Numbered from the stretch's first letter, positions 1-7,870 are shown. The stretch: DNA of 19,017 bases from Verrucomicrobiota bacterium (GCA_003218345.1 QHNF01000010.1:1-19017); one strand, 5' to 3'. The notes: a model not told the origin generated them from the letters alone. Made by a program: numbers and translations.

Positions 1-410
1 CTATTTCTTAGTCAAGAAATTTTTTGTTCGCGATGAAAAATAAAATTCATTTTTTTCTTGTCGATTTTGAAAGCGATTTCTAGTCTCAAGCCCGCTGGCG
101 AGGAAGGAACAGAGCGCATGTGAATAAGTTGTGAACATTTCTGAGAAACTCCTAGCAACGAGAATGAGCGAGATCAAAAGTTCCCCCGCAGAACAATTGA
201 ATGTGCATGTCCGGCTCGCCGCGACGAGTTGGCCATTAGAGCACGCGGCAGTGCGTTTTCCCTCGTATTTACGATTTTCTGACGTTTTTTTTCGGTATTT
301 CTCTGGGGAATTCCTCTGGGGATCCGCTGCATATCGCCCCAGTTTTCCCGAGCGATGTTCCATGATATCAGCCAATGTGGCAATTGTGTAACACTGTTAA
401 CAAGTTTGCT
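1..410. other. oriC: Probable chromosomal replication origin (oriC) upstream of dnaA
   Basis: This 410-base stretch before dnaA holds no convincing gene. Its first 80 bases are strongly AT-rich, with long A and T runs, and could be the unwinding element. They contain an inverted repeat CAAGAAA (13-19) / TTTCTTG (54-60) with a smaller one, ATGAA (33-37) / TTCAT (46-50), inside it. A perfect DnaA box lies at 119-127 and a weaker one starts 11 bases later. A second T-rich stretch lies at 268-302, and a direct repeat CTCTGGGGA occurs at 301-309 and 314-322. Just before dnaA, at 384-403, is an imperfect palindrome with two poor DnaA-box matches (TGTTACACA and TTGTTAACA on the minus strand). Position beside dnaA-dnaN is the classical bacterial origin arrangement; function here is inferred. 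Confidence 0.6.
119..127 (-). promoter_or_regulatory. DnaA box (perfect TTATNCACA match)
   Basis: The minus strand reads TTATTCACA, a full match to the DnaA-box consensus TTATNCACA. A second, two-mismatch box (ATGTTCACA, minus strand, 130-138) follows in the same orientation at 11-base spacing, about one helical turn, which would place two DnaA molecules on the same face of the DNA. Confidence 0.6.
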
Positions 411-1772
411 ATGGACAAGAAATGTGCGCAGCTGTGGCAGCGATTGGCGGCCGCGCTCAAACCGCAGATTAGCGCCGATAGCTTCAAACGCTGGTTCTCT
501 GCCGTCGAGCTGGTCGAAGCCAAAGATAAATCGCTTACTCTTTGTGTTCCAAACAACATCTATCAGTTTTGGATCGAGAGTAATTATATGACAGCGTTGC
601 AGACTGCTATCGTCTCTACGCTTGGCAGTCCGCGGCCTGTTAAGTTTTCCTCGCCTTCAGGACCTGGCGCGCCAGTGCCTGTCGAGGATGCCGCCCCGCT
701 GAAAGAAGTTTTGCCTGAATCATCAAGTGGCACAAAACCAGGCGCAACTGTGCCCGGGCTCAATCCGCGGAACACGTTTGAATCTTTCGTCGTCGGTCCG
801 AACAACGAAATTGCGCATGCCGCCAGTCTCGCCGTGGCCCAGGCGCCGGCGCGCACCTACAATCCGCTGTTCATTTACGGCGGTGTCGGCCTCGGCAAGA
901 CTCATCTGATGCAGGCCACCGGCCAATACGTTTGGGCGAAGAAAAAAAACATGAAGGTGATGTATCTCTCGAGTGAACTGTTCATCAACGAGTTCATCGA
1001 TGCGATCCAGCACAGTAATCTGGTCAAGTTCCGGAAGCGTTATCGCCAGGCCGATCTTCTTTTAATTGATGATATCCAATTTCTCGGGGGCAAAGAACGT
1101 TCCCAGGAGGAATTCTTTCACACATTCAACACACTTTTCGATGGTCATAAACAGATCGTCCTCTCCAGTGACCGTCCGGCTTCAGAGATCGCAAATCTGG
1201 AGCACCGCCTGGTTTCGCGGTTTGAGTGGGGACTTACTGCCGAGCTTCAGCCGCCGGACATCGAGACGCGTTTGGCGATCTTGCGGAAAAAAGCGCGCAC
1301 GATGCAGATCAAATTGGGCGACGAGATTTTTCAATTTCTCGCCAGCCGCATTCGTACAAATGTGCGTCGCCTCGAGGGTGCGCTCATGCGCGTCGCCTCT
1401 TTTGCGTCACTCAGCGGCAAGGAACTCACGCAGGATGTTGTGGAGCATTTGCTGAAGGATATTTTGCAGGAGGAAGGACGGCATTCCATCACGATCGAAC
1501 AAATTCAGCGGCGCGTGGCTGAACATTTTGATGTGCGCGTGGCCGATATGACAAGTAAACGGCGCCCGGCCAGCATCGCCTTTCCGCGGCAGGTAGCGAT
1601 GTATCTGGCGCGCGAGCTTACCAAAGCATCATTGAATGAAATTGGGGAAGCCTTTGGCGGACGCGATCACGGGACTGTATTGCACGCCTGTAAACTGGTA
1701 AAAAAGCGAATGACCGAGCAGGATAACATTCGCCAGACGATATCGTTCATCGACAGTTCGCTCCAGCGTTGA
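411..1772 (+). CDS. dnaA: Chromosomal replication initiator protein DnaA
   Basis: DnaA binds DnaA boxes at oriC, oligomerises with ATP and opens the DNA for the replisome. From the ATG at 411 the protein is 453 residues, normal for the family. Domain I is about 1-75 (LWQRLAAALKPQISADSFKRWF start) and a Pro/Ser-rich linker covers 76-118. The AAA+ domain spans 119-350, with Walker A GGVGLGKT (157-164), Walker B LLIDDIQF (217-224) and the LEHRLVSRFEWGL box with arginine finger R270. The C-terminal helix-turn-helix domain has GGRDHGTVLHA at 416-426. The signature normally has Thr, Ser or Pro after the His; here it is Gly. An ATG at 375 in the same frame would add 12 residues, but 411 fits the family N-terminus. 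No clear Shine-Dalgarno is seen. dnaN follows 129 bases downstream. Confidence 0.97.
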   Translation: MDKKCAQLWQRLAAALKPQISADSFKRWFSAVELVEAKDKSLTLCVPNNIYQFWIESNYMTALQTAIVSTLGSPRPVKFSSPSGPGAPVPVEDAAPLKEVLPESSSGTKPGATVPGLNPRNTFESFVVGPNNEIAHAASLAVAQAPARTYNPLFIYGGVGLGKTHLMQATGQYVWAKKKNMKVMYLSSELFINEFIDAIQHSNLVKFRKRYRQADLLLIDDIQFLGGKERSQEEFFHTFNTLFDGHKQIVLSSDRPASEIANLEHRLVSRFEWGLTAELQPPDIETRLAILRKKARTMQIKLGDEIFQFLASRIRTNVRRLEGALMRVASFASLSGKELTQDVVEHLLKDILQEEGRHSITIEQIQRRVAEHFDVRVADMTSKRRPASIAFPRQVAMYLARELTKASLNEIGEAFGGRDHGTVLHACKLVKKRMTEQDNIRQTISFIDSSLQR

Positions 1773-1814
1773 GCTTCCAAGTGGTGTGCGTTTCCAACTT
1801 GCGGTTCTGGCTAT

Positions 1815-1833
1815 GGCAAGTTACAAACTTGCC
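1815..1833. repeat. REP-like perfect hairpin in the dnaA-dnaN gap
   Basis: The sequence GGCAAGTTACAAACTTGCC is an 8-base perfect inverted repeat around a 3-base loop. A further AACTTGC half-copy lies upstream at 1796-1802. There is no T-run after it, so it is not an obvious terminator. It shares the GCAAG...CTTGC design with the palindrome at 8663-8682, suggesting a dispersed REP-like family. Confidence 0.6.
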
Positions 1834-1901
1834 CCACGTTAGAGAGATTGCGGTTGCCGAATAAAATCGAAAGGCTTACATCTTAACCGCTCCCGTCCAT
1901 C

Positions 1902-2999
1902 ATGAAATTTAGTGTCGCGAAGGAAAAACTCCTGGAAGGTCTGCAACAGGTCCAAAACGTAGTCAGCACCCGCACGACCCTTCCTATTCTTTCCAATGTT
2001 TTGCTGCAGGCCAGCAACGACGAAATCCATCTCACAACAACCGATCTTGACGTTGGGGTGCGTGGCAGTTGCGAAGCGCACGTGGAAAAAGAAGGGGCGA
2101 CGACCCTGCCGGCGCGTCGCCTTTTCAACATCGTCCGCGAACTGCCTTCGAGCGAAATTCAGTTCGATGTCGATGGAAAAAATGCCGCTTCCATCCGGAG
2201 CGGCCAAAGCTTCTTCAAAATTCTCGGGCTGCCCGAGGAAGAATTTCCCCCGCTGCCGAAATTCGAAGACGCAAAAGTTGTTACAATTCGGCAGAAAGAT
2301 TTGCGCGACGGTCTGCGCAAAACCTCCTACGCCATATCGACAGACGAGACTCGCTACGTGCTCAATGGCGTTCTTTTCAGTTTCAAGGACAATAAGCTCA
2401 CTCTGGTAGCAACCGATGGCCGGCGGCTTGCCATGGTCGAAATCGAACTCGAATTTCCGCGCAGCCATGAAGCGGATCTTATTGTTCCGACCAAGGCAGT
2501 GACAGAGCTGCAACGTTTGCTTACTGATGATGGCGAAGTCAAAGTGAGTATGGGCAGCGGGCAGATCGCGTTCGATCTTACCAAGACGCTACTCGTCTCG
2601 AAGTTAATCGAAGGCAATTACCCAAACTATCGCCAGGTCATTCCAGCCGAAGCTAAAGAGCGAATCAAACTCGAGCGCGAAACTTTTCTCAATTCGTTGC
2701 GGCGCGTTTCGCTGCTGGCCAGCGATAAATCGCACTCGATCAAACTGAATTTCGCCAAGAACAACATCGACATTACTGCCACCACACCGGAAGTCGGCGA
2801 AGCGAAGGAGTCACTCGCTGTCGCCTATAAGGGTCGCGATTTTTCCATCGCGTTTAATCCGGAATTTCTCATGGCGCCGCTGCGCGCACTGGCCGAGGAC
2901 GAAGTTTTTCTCGATCTTATCGACGAGATGAGCCCGGGCGTTTTGAAAATTCAGACGCCGTTCCTCTATGTCTTGATGCCGATGCGCATCAGCTCGTAA
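1902..2999 (+). CDS. dnaN: DNA polymerase III subunit beta (sliding clamp)
   Basis: The beta clamp is a ring-shaped homodimer that tethers DNA polymerase III to DNA. The protein is 365 residues, the usual length, and divides into three clamp repeats of about 120 residues each. Family marks include the N-terminal TTLPILSNVLLQ, the TDLDVGVRG strand, the YVLNGVLF and TLVATDGRRLA segments at the start of the second repeat, LIEGNYPNYRQVIP near the second/third junction, and the C-terminal YVLMPMRI, which forms part of the protein-binding pocket. The start ATG at 1902 matches the family N-terminus (MKFSV). No clear Shine-Dalgarno is present. It follows dnaA in the same direction and is probably co-transcribed, with the hairpin at 1815-1833 in between. 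Confidence 0.97.
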   Translation: MKFSVAKEKLLEGLQQVQNVVSTRTTLPILSNVLLQASNDEIHLTTTDLDVGVRGSCEAHVEKEGATTLPARRLFNIVRELPSSEIQFDVDGKNAASIRSGQSFFKILGLPEEEFPPLPKFEDAKVVTIRQKDLRDGLRKTSYAISTDETRYVLNGVLFSFKDNKLTLVATDGRRLAMVEIELEFPRSHEADLIVPTKAVTELQRLLTDDGEVKVSMGSGQIAFDLTKTLLVSKLIEGNYPNYRQVIPAEAKERIKLERETFLNSLRRVSLLASDKSHSIKLNFAKNNIDITATTPEVGEAKESLAVAYKGRDFSIAFNPEFLMAPLRALAEDEVFLDLIDEMSPGVLKIQTPFLYVLMPMRISS

Positions 3000-3048
3000 G
3001 CGCTTCCGCAGCCATGGCTCCATGAGTCAGCGCGGCAATAATGCTCGC

Positions 3049-4131
3049 TTATAACGCCCGCCGTCGCGGCAGCGCCGATTGAATCATCATTAATTCGGTA
3101 ACGTTCTCCGGCGTAAGTAAACCGACCAGGCGTTTCATGCTGTCGAGCACCGGCACAGCCGGGCAGTTGCATTCCTGCATGATGCGGAATGCGTCTTCGA
3201 ATCGCGTTCCCGTGGTCACGGTAGGAATGTCGCGTCGCATCACATCTCCAACATGAAGGGTCGGATCGTTCTTGCGCAGGGCCGCAATCAGATCATGCCG
3301 AGTAAGCACACCGGTCACGTTCCCCGTCTCATTCACAACTGGAAAATCATGTTGCGAAGTCGCAAGCAATGCATCCACCGCTTCCTGCAGAGTCGCATTT
3401 TCCGAAAGCGTGCGGAACTCGCGCACCATCGCGCTGGAAACCGGAAACCGGCGCGACACATCTTTCATTTGCGCCAGAGCCGCTTCCTGCGACGCGCCGA
3501 TGTAGACGAAAAGCGCAATGAAGATCAGGAATGGGTTCCAGATCAGTCCAACGAAGCCAAATATGAACGCAAAACCCTGGCCGATGTTGGCGGCTACCTG
3601 TGTGGCGCGCGCATAGCTCAGCCGCGTGGCGAGCAGCGCGCGCAACACGCGTCCGCCGTCCATTGGAAATGCTGGCAACAAATTAAAAAGAACCAACAGG
3701 ATGTTAATGGTCAGCAACTGGGCGATGAGACCGCCGCCTTCAACTGTCGAGGGATCAAGCAACGCTTGTGAACCGCCTGCCACAAACAAACCGAGCGCGA
3801 TCACCACATTGACCAACGGCCCAGCCACCGCGATGATCAATTCCTGCACCGGTTCCTCCGGCATTCGTTCGAGTCGCGCGACTCCGCCGATGGGCAGCAA
3901 TGTGATGTCGGGCGTATTTATCCCAAATGCCTTCGCAGCAAATGCGTGTCCGAATTCGTGCAACACCACGCAAAGGAAGAGGAGCAGTACAAATATTACA
4001 CGGCTCGCCGCCACCGCGGAACCGCCTTGCGCGTAGTAGCCGAAAGCCAGCCAAGCGATCAGCAACAAAAACGTAATGTGAATCCGCAATTGGATGCCGG
4101 CGATGCGGAAGATTGGGATAGACCAGCCCAT
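3049..4131 (-). CDS. Site-2 protease family (M50) membrane metalloprotease with two CBS domains
   Basis: This is an intramembrane zinc metalloprotease of the SpoIVFB/Rv2625c-like type that would cut a membrane-bound substrate, not identifiable here. From the ATG at 4131 it has 360 residues. About five membrane segments lie in residues 10-215. The zinc motif HEFGH is H58, E59, H62, and the third ligand lies in the NLLPAFPMDGG segment (N150 to D158). Two CBS domains follow at about 222-285 and 290-345 and probably sense an adenine nucleotide or energy state. A TTG at 4140 could add three residues. The gene converges on dnaN with a 49-base gap that includes the palindrome AGCCATGGCT (3010-3019). 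All catalytic residues are present, so the enzyme should be active. Confidence 0.92.
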   Translation of the reverse strand: MGWSIPIFRIAGIQLRIHITFLLLIAWLAFGYYAQGGSAVAASRVIFVLLLFLCVVLHEFGHAFAAKAFGINTPDITLLPIGGVARLERMPEEPVQELIIAVAGPLVNVVIALGLFVAGGSQALLDPSTVEGGGLIAQLLTINILLVLFNLLPAFPMDGGRVLRALLATRLSYARATQVAANIGQGFAFIFGFVGLIWNPFLIFIALFVYIGASQEAALAQMKDVSRRFPVSSAMVREFRTLSENATLQEAVDALLATSQHDFPVVNETGNVTGVLTRHDLIAALRKNDPTLHVGDVMRRDIPTVTTGTRFEDAFRIMQECNCPAVPVLDSMKRLVGLLTPENVTELMMIQSALPRRRAL

Positions 4132-4205
4132 GTGAATCAATCTGCTCTGGTATTGAATCGCACGCCAGCGGTATCAAGACCGTTAGTTGTGAATCATTAA
4201 GGGCT

Positions 4206-4289
4206 CAACGTTCCACTTCCGACGCTAAACGTTCAACGCGGGAAACGAATCGTTGAACATTGAGATTTGCGTGTTCAGCGTTGAACGTC
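4206..4289. repeat. Intergenic inverted-repeat element built from CGTTGAAC words
   Basis: The gap between the divergent M50 and FAD genes is filled with repeated words: CAACGTTCC (from 4207), CGTTCAACG (4230-4238), CGTTGAACATTGAG (4251-4264) and GTTCAGCGTTGAACGTC (4273-4289). The left half is roughly the reverse complement of the right half, so it could fold into a long imperfect hairpin. A TTG at 4253 inside it opens the same frame as the FAD gene but is probably not used. The element at 14354-14427 uses similar words. Confidence 0.5.
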
Positions 4290-4306
4290 TCCTCACAGGC
4301 GCACAA

Positions 4307-5392
4307 ATGGAAATTTTTGATGTCGCGATCGTGGGCGGCGGCCCTGCCGGATCGAGCTGCGCGGCGTTTTGTGCGCTCGCTGGTCTGCGGACGCTTGTTC
4401 TTGAGCGGGAAAAATTTCCCCGGGAAAAAGTGTGCGGCGATTGCTTGAATCCATCTTGTTGGCCCTTGCTGGAGCGCCTCGGCGTCGCGCGGCGGATCCG
4501 GGATTTGCCGCATTCCAAACTCGCCTCAGTCGAGTTCATCGCGATCGATGGCCACAAAGTCATTGTCGATCTTCCAGCGGGCGATGATTGCGAGTTTTCG
4601 GTGAAACGCAGCCTTTTCGACAATCTCCTGCTAAGGCGCGCTCGCGATCTTGGCGCGCAGGTTCACGAGGAAACAACCGTCATGGCATTGGCCAACAGCC
4701 CCGAAAGCATTCGGGATTGGAAAATTGAAACTGCCGCCGCCGAAAGTTTTTCTGCGCGCGCCTTAATCGGCGCAGACGGACGAAACTCTACTGTTGCGCG
4801 GTTGTGCAATCTACTGCCACACCCCGCGCGCGAACGCGTCGCGCTGCAAGCGCACATTCCGCTGCCCCGAAATTTTGGTGAGCGCGTCGTATTGCAATTT
4901 CTTCGACAAGGTTACTCCGGTCAGGCTCCGGTGAATGAAACCGAGCTCAATCTTTGCCTCGTGGGCGCGCCGCCTACTATTTCCGGATTGCGGCAGTGGG
5001 CGGAACGCCATTTCGAAATCCCCGCTGATCAACCCTGGCGCACAATCGCGCCGCTCACGCGTTCGCCCGTTTCTTGCGCGCATGAAAATCTTTTTTTCAT
5101 CGGCGACGCGGCCCGCGTAGTGGAACCATTTACCGGCGAAGGAATTTATTACGCTCTTCGCTCAGGAGAACTTGCGGCAAACGCGATCACGAAAATTATC
5201 CGAGGCGAAGATCGTCAATTAGCTTTGCGCGAATTCGCTCGCGTTTACGCGGAAATGTATAAGGGAAGACTTTGGATCAACCGGCTTGCGCGCGCAGCGG
5301 TTCTGGCGCCACGCGTTGCGTCGGTATTCGTGCGCGCGGCCCAAATTCAACCAGCGATCCTGCGTCTGCTTACAGAAAAAATTGTTTATTAA
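4307..5392 (+). CDS. FAD-dependent oxidoreductase, geranylgeranyl reductase-like family
   Basis: This is a flavoprotein of the p-hydroxybenzoate hydroxylase fold, closest in pattern to geranylgeranyl/digeranylgeranyl reductases and related halogenase-like monooxygenases. The substrate is unknown; an isoprenoid or quinone side chain is a reasonable guess. It has 361 residues from the ATG at 4307. The FAD-binding GGGPAG is at 10-15, with E33 at the end of the second strand (VLERE). KVCGD at 41-45 is typical of the reductase family, GADGRNS is at 155-161, and the second FAD motif IGDAARVVEPFTGEG is at 265-279. The start at 4307 puts the dinucleotide fold at the normal place; an upstream TTG at 4253 would add 18 residues encoded by repeat sequence. 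It stands alone, convergent with folD, and is divergent from the M50 gene. Confidence 0.85.
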   Translation: MEIFDVAIVGGGPAGSSCAAFCALAGLRTLVLEREKFPREKVCGDCLNPSCWPLLERLGVARRIRDLPHSKLASVEFIAIDGHKVIVDLPAGDDCEFSVKRSLFDNLLLRRARDLGAQVHEETTVMALANSPESIRDWKIETAAAESFSARALIGADGRNSTVARLCNLLPHPARERVALQAHIPLPRNFGERVVLQFLRQGYSGQAPVNETELNLCLVGAPPTISGLRQWAERHFEIPADQPWRTIAPLTRSPVSCAHENLFFIGDAARVVEPFTGEGIYYALRSGELAANAITKIIRGEDRQLALREFARVYAEMYKGRLWINRLARAAVLAPRVASVFVRAAQIQPAILRLLTEKIVY

Positions 5393-5462
5393 ACAACAGC
5401 TAATTACTAGTTGAAAGTGCTCCTGCAGTGGTCGCGCTGGCCGTAACGCCATGGCGGCCTGA

Positions 5463-6341
5463 CTACTGCGATGGCCTAGCCGCTTTTACGGTGTTCGACA
5501 TCAGCATCGCAATAGTCATCGGCCCGACGCCGCCCGGCACCGGCGTGATTGCGCTCGCCTTTTTCGATACTTCGTCAAATGCGACATCGCCAACCAGGCG
5601 ATAACCTCGCTCGCTCGCTGCGTCTTCCACGCGATTGATGCCAACATCGATGACGACGGCGCCTTCGCGCACGTGATCGGCTTTCACAAATTCCGCTCGT
5701 CCAATCGCCGCAACGATAATGTCGCCTGAGCGGGTAATCTCCGCGAGATCGCCGCTGCGCGAATGAACGACCGTGACTGTGGCGTTTCCGTTTTTGTTTT
5801 TCTGCATCAGAAGCAGAGCCAGTGGTTTGCCCACGATCATGCTGCGGCCAAGGATGACCACGTGCGCGCCGTTGATGTCGATATTGTTTTCAATCAGCAA
5901 ACGTTGCACGCCAAGCGGTGTGCACGGAACAAAGCCGCTGGGATCGTCGAGCACGAGCTTGGCGACATTCTCCCGATGAAATCCGTCTACATCCTTGCGC
6001 GGATCGAGCGCGCGCACGATTGCCGCTTCGTCGATGTGCTTAGGTGGTGGCGATTGCACCAGAATTCCATGAATGCTGAAGTCGCGATTCAATTCTTGAA
6101 CGCGATCGAGAAGCTCGGCCTGTGTGGTCGATGCGGGTAATTCCAGCTTCACTGAGTGCAGTCCAAGCTCGCGGCACATCTTGTCTTTCGAGCGCACATA
6201 GGCGCGCGAGGCTGGATTGTCTCCCACGAGAATGACGGCAAGACCCGGTGTAACGCCTTTTGCTTTTAGTCCCGCAATCTCGCGACGAAGATCGGCGTAC
6301 ACTTTTTTTGCGACTGCGCGTCCATCGATCAATTTCGCCAT
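5463..6341 (-). CDS. folD: Bifunctional methylenetetrahydrofolate dehydrogenase / methenyltetrahydrofolate cyclohydrolase
   Basis: FolD interconverts 5,10-methylene-, 5,10-methenyl- and 10-formyl-tetrahydrofolate using NADP, supplying one-carbon units in the cytoplasm. The 292 residues match the usual length. The catalytic YxxxK is Y48-K52. Other marks are DVDGFH, PCTPLG, the nucleotide-binding [24 protein letters not shown] and the C-terminal [19 protein letters not shown]. Two small oddities are QSPPPKHI where most family members have QLPLPKHI, and GRSM where N, D or R is common; neither removes a catalytic residue. It lies 18 bases after the acyltransferase gene and is probably the last gene of a ubiX-acyltransferase-folD operon. 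Confidence 0.96.
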   Translation of the reverse strand: MAKLIDGRAVAKKVYADLRREIAGLKAKGVTPGLAVILVGDNPASRAYVRSKDKMCRELGLHSVKLELPASTTQAELLDRVQELNRDFSIHGILVQSPPPKHIDEAAIVRALDPRKDVDGFHRENVAKLVLDDPSGFVPCTPLGVQRLLIENNIDINGAHVVILGRSMIVGKPLALLLMQKNKNGNATVTVVHSRSGDLAEITRSGDIIVAAIGRAEFVKADHVREGAVVIDVGINRVEDAASERGYRLVGDVAFDEVSKKASAITPVPGGVGPMTIAMLMSNTVKAARPSQ

Positions 6342-6359
6342 GCGCAGAACGTTAATGCG

Positions 6360-7004
6360 TCAGCGCATTTCAACCAGCGTCATCATCGTGTTCTGTAAGG
6401 CCAGGCGTTCGGCTTCAAATTCCTCCGGCGTAACGCTCGAGCCAACACGGTACGGCGCGTCAATCATCACACGTACTTTGGCAAATGGTCGCGGCACCAT
6501 GAACCGGTCCCAACTTCCCAGCCGCCAACAGCTCGAGTATTCCAGATTTATCGGCAATACCGCTGCGCCTGATTTCTGCGCGAGAAAAATAATCCCGGGA
6601 CCAAGCTCGTAAGCGGGACCGCGCGGACCGTCCGGAGTGATCACCACATCGCAACCGGATGCGAGGACTTCTGTGAGCTGACGAATTGCGCTTGCTCCCA
6701 GCCGCGAACTCGAGCCGCGCACCACATCGTAGCGAAAGCGTTGAATCACATCGGCAAGCAAATCTCCGTCACGGCTTGCGCTGATCAGGGCCGCGCCGCG
6801 ACGTTTCGGGAAAAAGCGTCGCAAAACCACGGGGAAGATCAGCAATCGATTGTGCCAGAGCGCGCCGATATAATTTTCGGTTACGGGGCGGCCGACGATG
6901 CCCGCCCGGTCGTCGATTTCATAACGCAGCGTCCGCGCCCAGAGCTGCAACAAGCGAAATCCAAACGCGATCAACCACCGCGCAAGCCGACCTTCGATCT
7001 TCAA
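6360..7004 (-). CDS. Lysophospholipid acyltransferase-like protein, DUF374 family
   Basis: This belongs to the DUF374 branch of the glycerolipid acyltransferase superfamily, probably a membrane-associated enzyme that transfers an acyl chain to a lipid such as a lipid A precursor or lysophospholipid; the substrate is not known. Starting at the TTG at 7004 it is 214 residues. A hydrophobic N-terminal segment comes first, then ALWHNRLL (His 51), ISASRDGDLLADV, RGSSSR and TPDGPRGPAYELGPG (124 onward), all typical of the family. The TTG at 7004 overlaps the ubiX stop codon as TTGA, which suggests translational coupling. An alternative TTG at 7055 would give 231 residues and a 55-base overlap. No ATG start is available. 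Confidence 0.85.
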   Translation of the reverse strand: MKIEGRLARWLIAFGFRLLQLWARTLRYEIDDRAGIVGRPVTENYIGALWHNRLLIFPVVLRRFFPKRRGAALISASRDGDLLADVIQRFRYDVVRGSSSRLGASAIRQLTEVLASGCDVVITPDGPRGPAYELGPGIIFLAQKSGAAVLPINLEYSSCWRLGSWDRFMVPRPFAKVRVMIDAPYRVGSSVTPEEFEAERLALQNTMMTLVEMR

Positions 7005-7588
7005 TTTTTCTTTGGCGAGCTTTTCGCCAATGCGGAGGCCTTCTTGTGTCCCCAACGATATGCGCTGGGATTGGGCAGCCCGATTTGGTCGAGAATGCGC
7101 CAGACCACTGTGTCCACGATGGCATCAACGGAACCGGGGCGGCTGTAGAACGAGGGAATAGCGGGCAGCACAATCGCCCCGGCTTCGAGTAACGTCACGA
7201 CATTGCGCGCGTGAATTAAATTCCATGGTGTTTCCCGAGGGACCAGAATCAATTTCCAGCGTTCTTTCAAGAAAACATCAGCTGCGCGCAACAGCACGCT
7301 ATCGCTGGAACCGGAAGCGATTCGCCCCAGCGTGGCCATCGAACAGGGGACAATCACCATCGCGTTAAAACGCGATGAGCCGCTCACGAACGGCACATTC
7401 ATGTCATTTTCAGAATGCTGCGAAACGTGCGCGGGAACTTTGAAATCATCGAGCTCCTGCTTCGCAACCTGGTTTGCATGTGTGCTCATGACCAGATGAA
7501 CCTCGTGAGCGGCGCAATCAATCTGCTCGAGCAACCTTTGCAGATAGATCGTTCCGCTGGCGCCGGTCGCAGCGATCAGAAGTTTCAT
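7001..7588 (-). CDS. ubiX: UbiX-family flavin prenyltransferase
   Basis: UbiX joins dimethylallyl phosphate to FMN to make prenylated FMN, the cofactor of UbiD-type decarboxylases used in ubiquinone or related pathways. From the ATG at 7588 the protein is 195 residues, normal for the family. Motifs are TGASGTIYLQRLL (8-20), VPCSMATLGRIASGSSDSVLLRAADV (80-105) and LKERWKLILVPRETPWNLIHARN (107-129), followed by the PSFYSRP loop (145-151). An upstream TTG at 7600 would add four residues. It seems to be the first gene of an operon with the acyltransferase and folD. No ubiD partner lies in this window. Confidence 0.94.
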   Translation of the reverse strand: MKLLIAATGASGTIYLQRLLEQIDCAAHEVHLVMSTHANQVAKQELDDFKVPAHVSQHSENDMNVPFVSGSSRFNAMVIVPCSMATLGRIASGSSDSVLLRAADVFLKERWKLILVPRETPWNLIHARNVVTLLEAGAIVLPAIPSFYSRPGSVDAIVDTVVWRILDQIGLPNPSAYRWGHKKASALAKSSPKKN

Positions 7589-7648
7589 TGCGCCTACCAA
7601 ATCACAACTTTTCTGGATGCGATTCCAGTTCTTTTCATGATTGCCTTC

Positions 7649-7870
7649 TTGTCATTTCGAGCGAAGCCGGAGGCGAAGTCGAGAAATCTCTCACTATTTA
7701 TCTCTTCTGCAGAACATCGTGTTCGTGACGCCAATGTGCAGAACCGATTTCGTTTCGGTTCGTGACAACGTGAACCTAAAAATTGTAATCACGCGGCATC
7801 GCTCAGATTAAATGTGATCAGAGATTCCTCGACTCGGTTTTGCTCTGCGAAACTCTGCTTGGAATGACAA
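7649..7870. repeat. Inverted pair of TTGTCATT...GAATCTCT elements in a 323-base gene-free gap
   Basis: The gap between ubiX and the esterase gene (7589-7911) has no convincing gene. It contains a left arm at 7649-7691 that begins TTGTCATTTCGAGCGAAGCC and ends GAGAAATCTCT, and a right arm at 7820-7870 that reads on the minus strand TTGTCATTCCAAGC... ending GAGGAATCTCT. The two arms are imperfect inverted copies with about 128 bases between them. A related inverted pair occurs at 16822-16917. The layout resembles a MITE or large palindromic repeat; no transposase is present nearby. Confidence 0.6.

Noticed and set aside
1..375. 124-residue frame on the minus strand across the oriC candidate
   Set aside because: Its translation is Lys/Arg/Asn-rich low-complexity sequence with no recognisable domain, and it covers AT-rich DNA with a DnaA box. 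It runs to the window edge, so a partial gene cannot be fully excluded.
3253..3771. 172-residue plus-strand frame
   Set aside because: It is antisense to the M50 protease gene, is rich in Arg, His and Gln, and has no recognisable motif.
4253..4306. 18-residue N-terminal extension of the FAD reductase from a TTG
   Set aside because: It is encoded largely by repeat words, and the ATG at 4307 puts the FAD-binding fold directly at the N-terminus as the family expects.
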